Assembly (NCBI RefSeq): GCF_047675955.1
Contig: NC_132915.1
Coordinates: forward strand, 51,412,026-51,476,025
DNA from: Chlorocebus sabaeus
Lineage: Eukaryota > Chordata > Mammalia > Primates > Cercopithecidae
Direction: 5' to 3'
Length of the DNA stretch: 64,000 nt
Within the stretch, counting starts at the first letter, position 1. Each line of letters begins with the position of its first letter. Positions 44,866-55,312 of the stretch are shown piece after piece. Position numbers and translations under genes: made by a program. The notes beneath the pieces are model-generated. The model had not been told where the DNA came from. It saw only the letters and a list, made by a program, of their open reading frames with translations, and made no database searches.

Positions 44866-45374
44866 ATAAATATTATTTAATATAAGTTTATTTTAGGGTC
44901 TATAGGGTTCACAAACTACAGAAAATATTCTGTTGGTGGATGGAAAATATCTCTTTACAAGTATGTTTTGCTTCATGACTCTTAGGCTTTATAAAGGAGA
45001 CCCAGTGATACGAAGACTAGTGAAGTAAACTAGTGCTTCTTAAATTATTTCTTAAATTATTTGAATCAATTTTTATTATTTATCAATTCTCTTCTTCCAT
45101 TTTGTTTAAATTTATACTTCAGTTTTTTCTTCTTTCTCTTGGCTCATAAAGTATTGACAATGATTGTTTCTCTTTTTGTCCATCCCTGATACAAGCATTG
45201 AGAACTTTATGGCATTGGCAGCATTCCAGATTGAGATGAGAAAATCACTTTCATGATTTTGTTTTTTAGGTAGTCTATTGCATCCTAAGTTATCTTCCTT
45301 AACAATAGCATATTTGAAGAAGAATTCACTCTGCTGAACGTGAAAACAGAACTCAGAGAGAGGGACACCTAGAG
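44866..45374. other. Sequence with no recognised feature
   Basis: AT-rich, no gene or named repeat seen. Confidence 0.45.
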
Positions 45375-45526
45375 GATGAAAACAGAAGATGCAATTTCAG
45401 TTGTTGATAATGTGATATTATGCCCAAATTATTCAAATTAAAAATTCTTAGCATTAGTTAATTGAATGACTAAAAAATAAACATTTGCAAATTGATTTCA
45501 TTCTTCTATACCAACAGTTAGAAGAT
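45375..45526 (+). repeat. Old L1M ORF2 fragment, left of a younger L1
   Basis: GATTTCATTCTTCTATACCA and ACAGTTAGAAGAT match old L1 ORF2 text, which continues at 52,337 after the younger L1 with GGAAAGATCCCC. Confidence 0.65.
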
Positions 45527-45534
45527 AAAAAGGC
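45527..45534. repeat. Target site duplication of the third L1, left copy
   Basis: AAAAAGGC here matches 52,329-52,336. Joining the two old L1M flanks at this duplication restores continuous L1M text, which supports the boundary. Confidence 0.75.
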
Positions 45535-46034
45535 GGGGAAGGACCAAGATGCCCGATCAGAAGCAGTTGTGGTCTGCAGCTCTCACAAAATGGCAAGAAA
45601 ATTCTGCACCTTCAACTGAGGTATCCAGATTCTCACATGAGAGCCTTGGGGATGAAGCACAGAGTTGTGCAGAGTCCCAGCAGAGTGGCTGCTCACTCAC
45701 TATGGCAAGCAGGGAAACTCAGGAGTTTTGCATACTCTAGCCCTAGGAATTCCAGCAAGGAATCCTGTGCATCCACTATGAAGGGGGCTGAATCCAGTGA
45801 GCACAGTAACATTGTTCTGCAGGCCCCATTCCCATGTCACCTCACAAGTTAAGAACCACTGGCTTGGAATTCCAACTGGCCAGCAGCAGTAGGCTGGAAA
45901 GGGCCTGAGACCAAGGAGTTTTTTGGGGGGGGCAGCCACCATATCTGTGGTTCCAGTCTGATGCTCCAGCCTGCTGGCACCGGTACCAGAAGAAATTGCC
46001 CACAATGCAGTACAGCTGTTGTTCCTGATCATGG

Positions 46035-46048
46035 CCAGTCTGCTTCTT
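46035..46048. repeat. Target site duplication CCAGTCTGCTTCTT, left copy
   Basis: Exact 14-base duplication around the whole Alu cluster; the right copy is at 46,964-46,977. Confidence 0.92.
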
Positions 46049-46051
46049 CTG

Positions 46052-46367
46052 GCTTATTTTTTATTTTTATTTTTATTTTGTTGTTGTTGTTGAGACTCAT
46101 TCTGTCGCCCAGGCTGGATTGCAGAGGCGTGATCTCGGCTCACTGCAACCTCCACCTCCCAGGTTCATGTCATTCTCCTGCCTGAGCCTCCCAAGTAGCT
46201 GGGACTACAGGCGACCACCACCACACCTGGCTAATTTTTGAATATTTTTTAGTAGAGACAAGGTTTCACCGTGTTAGCCAGGATGTCTCGATCTCCTGAC
46301 CTTGTGATCTGCCCGTGTCCGCCTCTCAAAGTGCTAGGATTACTGGCGTGAGCCACTGAGCCTGGCC
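46052..46367 (-). repeat. AluY-type SINE, antisense, in the tail of another Alu
   Basis: Oligo-T/(TTATT)n-rich start, GAGACTCATTCTGTCGCCC, then both arms, ending AGCCACTGAGCCTGGCC. It lies between the left target duplication and the T run of the next Alu, so it inserted into that Alu's tail. Confidence 0.9.
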
Positions 46368-46531
46368 TTTTTTTTTTTTTTTTGAGACGGAGTCTCACCT
46401 TGTCACCCAGGCTAGAGTTCAATGGCCTGAACTCGGCTCACTGCAATCTCGGCCTCCTGGGTTCAAACGATTCTCCTGCCTCAACCTCTGGAGTGGCTGG
46501 GATTAAAGGTGCCCGCCACCACGCCCAGCTA
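46368..46531 (-). repeat. Outer Alu, antisense, first part
   Basis: T run, GAGACGGAGTCTCACC and right-arm text up to CCACGCCCAGCTA, where a further Alu interrupts. It resumes at 46,831. Confidence 0.9.
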
Positions 46532-46830
46532 TTTTTTTTTTTTTTTTCTTGATGGAGTCTGGCTCTGTCACCCAGGCTGGAGTGCAGTGGCCCGATCTTA
46601 GCTCACTGCAAACTCTGCCTCCCGGGTTCAAGTGATTCTTCTGCCTCAGCCTCCTGACTAGCTGGGATTACAGGCGTGCACCACCACACCTGGCTAATTT
46701 TTGTATTTTTAGTGTAGACAGGGTTTCATCATATTGGCCAGGCTGGCCTTGAACTCCTGACCTCAGGTGATCTGCCTGCCTCAGCCTCTGAAAGTGCTGG
46801 GATTACAGGCATGAGCCACTGTGCCTGTCC
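46532..46830 (-). repeat. Inner AluS-type SINE, antisense, nested in the outer Alu
   Basis: T run, GATGGAGTCTGGCTCTGTC, both arms with CTGACCTCAGGTGATCTGCC of the AluS type, ending GAGCCACTGTGCCTGTCC. Confidence 0.92.
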
Positions 46831-46963
46831 AATTTTTGTATTTTTAGTAGAGATGGAGTGTCACTGTGTTAGCCAGACTGGTCACGAAATCCTGACCTTG
46901 TGATCTGCCCACCTCAGCCTCCCAAAGTGCTGGTATTACAGGTGTGAGGCACTGTGCATGGCC
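46831..46963 (-). repeat. Outer Alu, antisense, second part
   Basis: AATTTTTGTATTTTTAGTAG continues exactly where 46,531 left off, and ends with GCACTGTGCATGGCC before the right target duplication. Confidence 0.9.
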
Positions 46964-46977
46964 CCAGTCTGCTTCTT
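46964..46977. repeat. Target site duplication CCAGTCTGCTTCTT, right copy
   Basis: Matches 46,035-46,048, after which the L1 leader resumes. Confidence 0.92.
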
Positions 46978-47300
46978 TTAAGTGGGACCTACATCCATCC
47001 CTCCTCACTGGGCAGGGCCTCGTTACCAAATTTCAGCAACTCCAGCCAGGATTATATGAACTGAACTCTGATCTCTCCTTGGGATGGAGTCCCTGGTGGG
47101 AGGGGCAGCCAGCTGTCTCTGTGGTTCAGCCAACTTATTTTTTCCAGACTGCTGGCTCTGGAGAGGCCAGGTGGTCAGCACAGCGTACTTGCTCTGCCAA
47201 GGAGCAAATGGACTGCTTCCTTAAGTGAGTTACTGATCCCATTCCTCCTCTCTCAGTGAGACCAGGGGTCTCTGGACACCTCCTACAGGAGCCTTCAAAC

Positions 47301-47996
47301 AAACAGCAGACCTCTCAGTGGAAACCCTACAAGCCAGAAGAGATTCAACATTCTTAAAGAAAAGAATTTCAAACGCAGAATTTCATATCTGGCCAAACTA
47401 AGTTTGATAATATTGGAGTGATCAGACTCAACACCAGGTCATGGAGGCAACGAAGTCTGGCAGAGTCAAAGCATTGAGAAAAGGACAGTTTGAGAAGTAA
47501 AGTGGGACCAGGGGGCCATCGCAATTGTAGAGGCTGAGAAGTTCTCGAGCTCTGGGAGCCCATGCTTTTTATTGGTAAACCAAAAAACGAACAGGTGGTG
47601 AAAATGTGGGGGTGAAACAGGCAGGCACATGATCTACAGCTGTGATGGTTTAGCATTTATAAGGAACATGTTCTGCTATTTGAGATAATGGGAATACAAT
47701 CGATCTAGGAGCCTAGGAGGGCTAGAAGCAAGGAGCCAGCAAGTCTAGACACATTCCCGAGGACATTATGTCAGACATGCCTGCCCTGCCTCAGTTTTTT
47801 TTTCCATACACTCAGCCTTTTTCCCAACAGATAAGCAAAGGAGAAATAAAATTATTTTCAGACAAGCAAATCCTGAGGGAATCCATCACCACCAGGCCTG
47901 CCTTGCAAGAACTTCTGAAGGAAGCACAAAATATGCAAAGTAAAGACCATTACTAACCACTACAAAAACACACTGACGTACAAAGACCAGTGACAC
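47301..47996 (+). pseudogene. L1 ORF1 C-terminal remnant, split by a solo LTR
   Basis: GCAGACCTCTCAGTGGAAAC and TATCTGGCCAAACTAAG are ORF1 C-terminal text. After the LTR the frame continues with GEIKLFSDKQI and RPALQELLKEAQNM, ending near 48,000. The N-terminal half is absent. Confidence 0.85.
47411..47829 (-). mobile_element. Solo LTR of an endogenous retrovirus, antisense
   Basis: A 419-base block interrupts the L1. On the minus strand it starts TGTTGGGAAAAAGG and contains an AATAAA signal (47,568-47,573). It ends CCAATA where a TG..CA element would end CCAACA. GATAA at 47,406-47,410 and 47,830-47,834 flanks it. The L1 text resumes after GATAA. The TGTTGGGAAAAAGG start and polyA region suggest an ERVK-like LTR, but the family is uncertain. 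No internal retroviral sequence is present. Confidence 0.8.
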
Positions 47997-48830
47997 TATG
48001 AAGCAACCACATAAAGAAGACTGCAAAATAACCAGCAAGCATCATGACAACAGAATCAAATTCACATATAACAATATTAACTTTAAATGTAAATGGGCTA
48101 AATGCCCCAATTAAAGGACACAGAATGGCAAGTTGGATAAAGAGTCAAGACCCATCATTATGCTGTCTTCAAGAGACTCATCTCATCTGCAAAGACACAC
48201 ATAGACTCAAAATAAAGTGATGGAGGAAAATTTACCAAGCAAATGGAAAGCAGAAAAAAGCAGGGGTCACAATCCTGGTTTCTGGGAAGACAGACTTTAA
48301 ACCAACAAAGAAAAAAGACAAAGAAGGACATACATAATGATAAAGGGTTCAATTCAACAAGAAGAGCTAATTATTCTAAATATATATACACACAATACAG
48401 GAGCACCCAGATTCATAGAACAAGTTCATAGAGACACTCAAAGAGACTTAGACTCTCACACATTAATAGTAGAAGACTTTAACACCCCACAAACAATATT
48501 AGACAGATTATTGAGACAGAAAATTAACAAAGATATTCAGGACTTAAACTCAGCTCTGGATCACATGGATCTGATAAATACCTACAGAACTTTCCACCAA
48601 AAACCAACAGAATATACATTCTTCTCATTACCACATGTTATTTACTCTAAAATTGATCACATAATCAGAAGAAAAACCCTCCTCAGCAAGTGCAAAAGAA
48701 CTGAAACCATACCAGTCTCCCAGACCACAGCACAATCAAACTAGAACTCAAGATTAAGAAATTCACTCAAAACCATACAATTTTATGGAAATTGAACAAT
48801 CTGCTCATGAATGACTTTTGGGTAAATAAT

Positions 48831-49084
48831 TAAATGAAGCCAGAAATCAAGAGTTTCTTTGAAAGTAATGAGAACAAAGACACAACAGACCAGAATCTCC
48901 GGGCCATAGCTAAGGTAGAGTAAGAGGGAAATTTATAGCAGTAAATGCCGACATCATTAAATTAAGCCAGAAATCAAGAGCTTCTTTGAAAGTAATGAGA
49001 ACAAAGACACAATGTACCAGAATCTCTGGGTCACAGCTAAGGTAGTGTAAGAGGGACATTTATAGCAGTAAATGCCCACATCAC
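48831..49084 (+). repeat. Tandem duplication of 127 bases in ORF2
   Basis: Two copies, 48,831-48,957 and 48,958-49,084, each include AGCCAGAAATCAAGAG, TTCTTTGAAAGTAATGAGAA and TTATAGCAGTAAATGCC. The copies have diverged at several positions. The first L1 of the window has one copy at the matching place, so this is local to this element. Confidence 0.93.
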
Positions 49085-49542
49085 AAAGCTAGAAAGATCT
49101 CAAGTTGACACCATATCATTACAACTAAAAGAACTAGAGAACCAAGAGCAAACAAATGCCAAAGGCAGCAGAAGACAAGAAATAATGAAGAGCAGAGTGG
49201 AACTGAAGGAGACAGAGACACAAAAACCCTTCAAAAAAATCAATGGATTCAGAAGGTGGTTTGTGAAAAAAATTAATAAAATAGATAGACCAATAGCTAG
49301 ACTAATGAAGAAAAGACAAAAGATTCAAATAAACACAATCAGAAATGATAAGGGGGATAATACCACTGACACCACAGAAATACAACCAACCATTAGAGAA
49401 TACTTTAAATACCTCTATTCACATAAACTAGAAAATCTAGAAGAAATGGATAAATTCTTGGACATATGTACCTTCTAAGACTGAACAAGAAGGAAATTGA
49501 ACCTCTGACTAGACCAATAGCAAGTTCTCAAATATATAGCCT

Positions 49543-49591
49543 ACCACAACCACCACCACCACCACCAGCACCACCACCACCAACAACAACA
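49543..49591 (+). repeat. (CCA)n/(CAA)n triplet run in ORF2
   Basis: ACC/CCA triplets, then CAACAACAA, lie between GCCTACCA and AAGCCCAGGACCAGA, where other L1s have a short ACCAAAAAAA stretch. Confidence 0.9.
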
Positions 49592-51680
49592 GAAAGCCCA
49601 GGACCAGATGGATTCAAAGTTGAATTTTACCACATGTAAAAAGAAGAGCTCATATCATTTTTACTGAAACTAGTCCAAACAATTGAAAAGGAGGGACTCC
49701 TCCCTAACTCATTTAATGAGGTCAGCATTATCCTGATACCAAAACCTGGCAGAGATACAGCAAAGAATGAAAACTTCAGGCCAATATCCCTAATGAACAT
49801 TAGTACAAACATCCTCAAGAGAATACTGGGAACCAACTGAATACAGCAGCACATTAAAAAGTTTATCCGCCATGATCAAGTTGGTTTCAACCCTGGAATG
49901 CAAGATTGGTTAAAATACACAAATCAATAAATGTGATTTATCACATAAACAGAATGAAAGACGAAAGCCACATGATTATCTCAATGCACTTAGAAAAGGC
50001 TTTTGACAAAATTCAACACCATTTCATATTAAAAACTCTCAATAAACCAGTTATTGAAGAAACATACCTCAAAATGATAAAAGCTATCTATGACAAACCC
50101 ACAGCCAATATCATACTGAATTGGCAAAAGCTGGAAGCATTCTCCTTGAAAACTGGCACAAAACAAGAATGCCCTCTCTCACCACTCCTATTCAACGCAG
50201 TATTATAAGTTTTGGCCAGGCAATTAGGCAAGAGAAAGAAATAAAGTGTATTCAAATAGGAAGAAAGGAAGTCAAATTATCTTTGCTGGCAGATGACACG
50301 ATCCTATATTGAGAAAACCCCATAGTCTCAGCCCAAAAGCTTCATAAGCTGATAAGCAACTTCAGCAGTCTCAGAATACAAAAATCAATGTACAAAATTT
50401 TCTAGCATTCCTTATACACTAACAATAGACAAGGAGAGAGCCCAATCTTGAATGAACTCCCATTCACAATTGCTACAAAGAGAATAAAATACCTGAGAAA
50501 AGAGCTAACAATGGAAATGAAGGACCTCTTCAAGGAGACCTACTGCTCCAAGAAATCAGAGAGGACACAAATAAATGGAAAAAACGTTCCATACTCATGG
50601 ATAGGGAGAATCAATATCATGAAAGTAGCCATACTGCTCAAAGTAATTTATAGATTCAATGCTATTCCCATTAAACTACCATTGATATTCTTCACATAAT
50701 TATACGAAACCATTTTAAAATTCTTATGGAACCCAGAAAGAGCCTGCATATCCACAACAATTCTAAGCAAAAAGAACAAAGCTTGGTGCATCATGCTACC
50801 CAACTTCAAAGTATACTACAAAGCTACAGTAACCAAGATGACATGGTACTGGCACACAAACAGACACATAGACCAATGGAACAGAATAGAGAACTCAGAA
50901 ATAAGACTGCACATCTACAACCATCTGATCTTTGACAAACCTGACAAAAACAGGCAATGGGGAAAGGATTTCCTATTTAGTGAATGGTGCTGTGATAACT
51001 GTCTAGCCATATGTAGAAAATTAAAACTGGATCCCTTACTTATACTTTATACAAAAATGAACTCAAGATGGTCAAGATGGGTTAAAGACTTAAATGTAAA
51101 ATCCCGAACTATAAAAACCCTATAAGAAAATCTAGGCAATACCATTCAGGACACAGGAATGGGGAAATATTTCATGATGAAAATGCCAAAAGCAATAGCA
51201 ACAAAAGCAAAAATTGACAAATGGGACAGAATTAAAGAGACTCACAGCAAAACAAACTATCATCAGAGTGAACAGACCACCTACAGAATGGGAAGAAATT
51301 TGCAATCTACCCATCTGACAAAGATCTAATATCTAGAGTCTACAAGGAACTTAAGCAAATTTAGAAGGAAAAATACCAACGACCCCATTAAAAAGTGGGG
51401 AGAGGACATGAACAGACACTTCTCAAAAGAAGATATTCATGTGGCCAACAAACATGAAAAAAAGCTCAACGTCGCTGATCACTAGAAAAATGCAAATCAA
51501 AACCACAGTGAGATACCATCTCATGTCAGTCAGAATGGTACTTATTAAAAAGTCAAGAAACAACAAATGCTGGTGAGGTTGTGGAGAAAAAGGAATGCTT
51601 TTATACTGTCAGTGGGAATATAAATTAGTTCAACCATGGTGGAAGACAGTGTGGTGATTCCTCAAAGACCTAGAGGTATA

Positions 51681-51810
51681 TTCCTTGAGTATATACCCAG
51701 TAATGGGATTGCTGGGTCAAATACCATTTGATACATAGACCAATGGAATAGACACACAGACTATTGACCAAATACCATTAAACTCAGCAATCCCCATTAC
51801 TGGGTAGGAA
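51681..51810. repeat. Inverted copy and filler in L1 ORF2
   Basis: Plus-strand text 51,681-51,722 (TTCCTTGAGTATATACCCAG...) is the reverse complement of L1 sense sequence. The matching sense segment (CAGCAATCCCCATTACTGGGTA...) lies at 51,768-51,810. Between them is filler (ACATAGACCAATGGAATAGA) resembling another ORF2 region near 50,866. Confidence 0.85.
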
Positions 51811-52328
51811 TAGAAATCATTCTATTATAAAGATACATGCAGAAGTATGTTCATTGCAGCACTATTCACAATAGCAAAGATGTGAAATCATCCCAAATGC
51901 TCACCAATTATAGGCTTGATAAAATGTGGTACATATATACCATGGAATACTGTGCAGCCATTAAAAGGAATGAGATCGTGTCCTCGGCAGGGACACAGAT
52001 GGTACTGGAAGCCATTATCTTCAGCAAACTACCACAGGAACTGAAAACCAAACACTGTGTGTTCTCACTTAAAACTGGGAGTTGATTGATGAGAACACAT
52101 GGACACATAGGGGAGAACAAAACACACTGGGGTCTTTTGGAGGATGGAGGGTGGGAGGAGGGAGAGCACCAGGAATAATAGCTAATGTAGTCTGGGCTTA
52201 ATACCTAGGTCATGGGTTGATCTGTGCAGCAAACCACCATAATACATGTTTACCTATGTAACAAACCTACACATCCTGAACGTGTACCCTGGGACATAAA
52301 ATAAAAGTTGAAAAGAAAAAAAGAAAAG

Positions 52329-52336
52329 AAAAAGGC
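52329..52336. repeat. Target site duplication of the third L1, right copy
   Basis: AAAAAGGC matching 45,527-45,534; the old L1M text resumes directly after it. Confidence 0.75.
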
Positions 52337-52635
52337 ATGGAAAGATCCCCAAACACAACAGCAACTGTGAAAATAAAGCAGCCCAGAAATTAGCTTAACA
52401 ATATATGTATGGAAACTATATGAAAAACTATAAAATTTTACTGTGAGTTATAAATAAATGAATACAAGAAATACAGACATATCATGCTCATGATTGAGAC
52501 TACTCTGTGTTATTAGGATATGTTCCCTTTCAAAGGAAAGATGATCTATTTATTTAAAGTAATGTCAATCAAAATCTCAGTGGACATCTTTTAGGAGATA
52601 TGCCCAAATTATTTTGAAGCTTATCTACAAAAATA
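52337..52635 (+). repeat. Old L1M ORF2 fragment, right of the younger L1
   Basis: GGAAACTATATGAAAAACTA, TGTCAATCAAAATCTCAGTG and TTTGAAGCTTATCTACAAAA match old L1 ORF2 text and continue the fragment left of 45,527. Confidence 0.72.
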
Positions 52636-52841
52636 GGTGGAGATAATTTCTGCCTGTGCTCCTGGGGAGATACAGGGCTGGGTTTGGTAAGGAGGCTGTA
52701 GATGGCAATAAGGTAAGTACAAAGGCTGGTGGCAGAGGATGGGCCACCACTGGAGTCTTATAGTCTCTGAGTTTTCAAAGTGGTCTAGGGAAACTTCTGA
52801 CAAGACTTGGGCATTTCCCACTGAGGTGGATGAGTATATTT

Positions 52842-52985
52842 CAGTCATTTAACAAATACTCTTTAAGCATTAAGTATGATTCTGGGAAGTCGAGATGGAA
52901 CAGTGAACAAAACAGAGTCCCACCCTGGGACTATTTGTTCTATTGGGACTGGTTCTATTTGGGAAGGAAGACGATAAACTTGAAT
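52842..52985 (-). repeat. L2 3' end, antisense
   Basis: GTCATTTAACAAATACTCTT, GGAACAGTGAACAAAACAGA and GGAAGACGATAAACTTG follow the antisense L2 order. Confidence 0.72.
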
Positions 52986-53051
52986 TTTTTCGACTAATTC
53001 TTAATACTTAAAAGGGAAACCTGGAGACACCTATCAAGACCCTAATGTAGT

Positions 53052-53275
53052 AAACCAGTGTTTTATAAACTGTTGGTCATGAAGGCCCAATTGTTCTACT
53101 TCCCAATCCAGGCACACAGATATTTTTGGACCTATGAAATCTTTTGCCTGGATGATGTGGCAATATCAAAGGTTTCTACATACACTCAATTTTTGTTCTT
53201 ATCTCATTGCTGACTGCAAATTAATTAACAATTTGTGATTGGTAGGTCCTTGGACTACACTTTAAGTAGCATTGA
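53052..53275. repeat. Possible hAT DNA-transposon relic
   Basis: CCAGTGTTTTATAAACTG near the start and ACACTTTAAGTAGCATTG at the end look like the inverted ends of hAT-Charlie elements (CAGTG(T/C)TTCTCAAACTG type). The internal sequence is diverged. Confidence 0.5.
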
Positions 53276-54078
53276 AATAAATAATCCCAGGGACTATCTC
53301 GGCAATGGGTTATGGTACTACAGACAAGCTACTTTTGAAAGGGAGTTGGCTCTGGCAGTACATTTTCCTTCATTCTATTGACATTTAATCATTTCTCTCT
53401 ATTCATACAAGAGCACTCCAATTTTTAAAAGTTTCAGCCTTTCTACTCTTAAAAATTGATCTTTATGGCAGCAGAATAAGGGGCACCAGCACTGGCAAGT
53501 TAGTCTTGCAGGAGAGAAGGAGTTCAGACTTCAGATTGGATCATTCTTGGTCAAACCTTGAAGCTCTGCCCACTAGCTCTGTGCTAATGGATGCTTTGGG
53601 AAGACTTCATTCCATGGGAAATGGAGTTTACTGGAACAGAATCTGGATAATCTTCTAAAAGAAAGAAAGAGACAAGAACAGGGATGATCGCAGAGTGTTT
53701 CCTTTACATACTGAGACATATTGGGAATTTCAGTTTCTGAAGATCCAAGAAATAATAAAAGGCCCGATTTCCCATCTTTATTTCAAGTTCAGGTTTTTCC
53801 TAATTCCCATGTCTCTCAGGCTCTCAGGCATGCACAGGGCCTCGTTCAAGTTATGTCAGAAGAAATAACTATTTATTTCTAAGAAAGTTCAAACTTCTCT
53901 AAGCATTAGCTTTTCTGATTGTAGATATAAATAATTATATACACCTTTTACAGCTGTTTAGAGTTTTAGAACTAATGCTTATAGATCCTCTAGCACAGGT
54001 TCAGTAATATTCTAAGTTCTCACTTAATGTTACTTTTTATCTTGGAAGCAAAAGTTGGATAGGTGGTTACTTGTTTGT
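53276..54078. other. Unique sequence, no gene seen
   Basis: No recognised family or exon. Confidence 0.5.
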
Positions 54079-54191
54079 GTGCATGATGGTTTACTTCTCT
54101 TTTTTTTTTTTTTTTTGAGATGGAGTCTCGCTCTCTCACCCAGGCTGGAGTGCAGTGGTGCAATCTCGGCTCACGTGCATGGTTTACTTCT
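54079..54191 (-). repeat. 5'-truncated Alu with target duplications, antisense
   Basis: A T run and only the last part of the Alu right arm (GATGGAGTCTCGCTCTCTC to GCAATCTCGGCTCAC) are present, 54,099-54,174. ATGGTTTACTTCT flanks it (ending 54,098 and at 54,179-54,191), which proves insertion. Including GTGC the left copy reads GTGCATGATGG and the right GTGCATGG, so one copy has gained or lost three bases. Confidence 0.93.
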
Positions 54192-55017
54192 ATGTCCAGG
54201 CTTCTATGTATAGATTCAGAAAATACTTCCTTAATTCTTTTTCTCTATTTGTTTTTATACAAAAAAGAAGAGGCATGCTGGTATATTATTATTACTATGG
54301 GTTTAGTTAACACACTTTGAATGGGATGCTGTGGACCCCACATTTCTCATTTTTTAAAAATTTTATTTAGTGACTTGCACTCAGATACTTTAGTTCAAAA
54401 GCCACTTTAGTCCTGCGGGAGATAAACAACACATCCCCAAAGGGCAACCTGCAGTTAGTGAAGTGAGTGAGGGGAAGGCCAGTTTGATGAGCTAGCTTCT
54501 GCAAGGAAACAAGGTGTCCCCCAACAGTAACCCCATGCTTTGTGTCCCAAATCAGGACAACTTTGACTCATTTCAGACTTTATTCCTAGGCAGAAGCAAG
54601 TCTTAGTCCATGCCAGTTTATCGCTTGATTTGAAAATAGTCTCTGGCTGTCAGACACAACTATGTTTGAAATTAAGATTAAGGTCTATGAGTCTTCAGTG
54701 AACAAAATGGAAATAAATGCTGAAAATCCCCCTACCTATCTTGAAAGCATACCCTGGAGTGAGAGATTGTTTTCTTAATTAAAATTTATCTTTTCAGGTG
54801 TTTTGTAGAAGTCTACAGACTCAGTCAGTGGCATGAGTCATCTGGCTGTGGTAAGATTAGAAATTCCTAACACATGATATAGGAGGCCAGTGCTCCAGGA
54901 GGCAGAGAAAATGAAGGAAAACAGCTTTCTATAGCTCTTACCCCCCGGACCCCCAACTCTCTGTAACCTAATTTTTCTTCTCAAGTTTCGAACAAGTACA
55001 GATAGAACCGCCTGTTT
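54192..55017. other. Unique sequence, no gene seen
   Basis: No recognised family or exon. Confidence 0.5.
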
Positions 55018-55100
55018 TCTAATCTTTTTCTCTTTTTCTCATTCCTCCTCTTCTTTCTTTATTCTTCCTTTTCCTCCTCTTTTTGTTTCCTTTTCCTGAC
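55018..55100. repeat. Polypyrimidine tract
   Basis: A C/T run of about 80 bases with few interruptions. A polypurine tract follows about 110 bases later. Confidence 0.75.
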
Positions 55101-55207
55101 TCTTGAAAACCATGGCAAGTGCTTATTCTTTCAGTTGAATATATTAAAAATCATAATCAGGAAGTTGATTTTTGTGTATAAAAATGGTGAACTAAGATAC
55201 TGTTAAA

Positions 55208-55312
55208 AGAGTGGAAAAAATGAAGAGGAGAGACAGAAGAACTAAAGATGGGAAAAGGACTGGAAAAGAAAAAGAGATTAAAAGGAAGGTAAGAGGCGAG
55301 GAGGAAATGGGC
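55208..55312. repeat. Polypurine tract
   Basis: An A/G-rich run of about 100 bases (GGAAAAGAAAAAGAGATTAA and GCGAGGAGGAAATGGG included). It could partly pair with the polypyrimidine tract upstream. Confidence 0.7.

Larger units (their letters stand above)
45535..47300 (+). promoter_or_regulatory. L1 5' UTR, interrupted by Alus
   Basis: Leader text resembles the first L1 (AGAAGCAGTTGTGGTC near the start, TCTCCTTGGGATGGAGTCC later). The Alu cluster sits between two copies of CCAGTCTGCTTCTT. The leader breaks off near CTACAGGAGCCTTCAAAC, where ORF1 C-terminal text begins. Confidence 0.75.
48044..52085 (+). pseudogene. L1 ORF2 pseudogene
   Basis: Starts ATGACAACAGAATC and ends near 52,085. Endonuclease-domain pieces (MDLINTYRTFHQKPTEYTFF within 48,337-48,744) and reverse transcriptase pieces (HMIISMHLEKAFDKIQHHF within 49,906-50,208) are readable. 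The catalytic box reads LLADDTILY, so the first residue of FADD is changed, and a stop follows directly. A 127-base duplication, a triplet run and an inverted segment add further breaks. Confidence 0.9.
45535..52328 (+). mobile_element. Third dead L1 (L1PB/L1MA-age) carrying other insertions
   Basis: 5' UTR (45,535-47,300, split by an Alu cluster), a small ORF1 C-terminal piece, ORF2 (48,044-52,085), then 3' UTR and an A-rich tail. Most of ORF1 and part of the 5' UTR are missing at a junction near 47,301. It contains a solo LTR, an Alu nest, a triplet expansion, a tandem duplication and an inverted segment. Both frames are broken. Confidence 0.9.
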
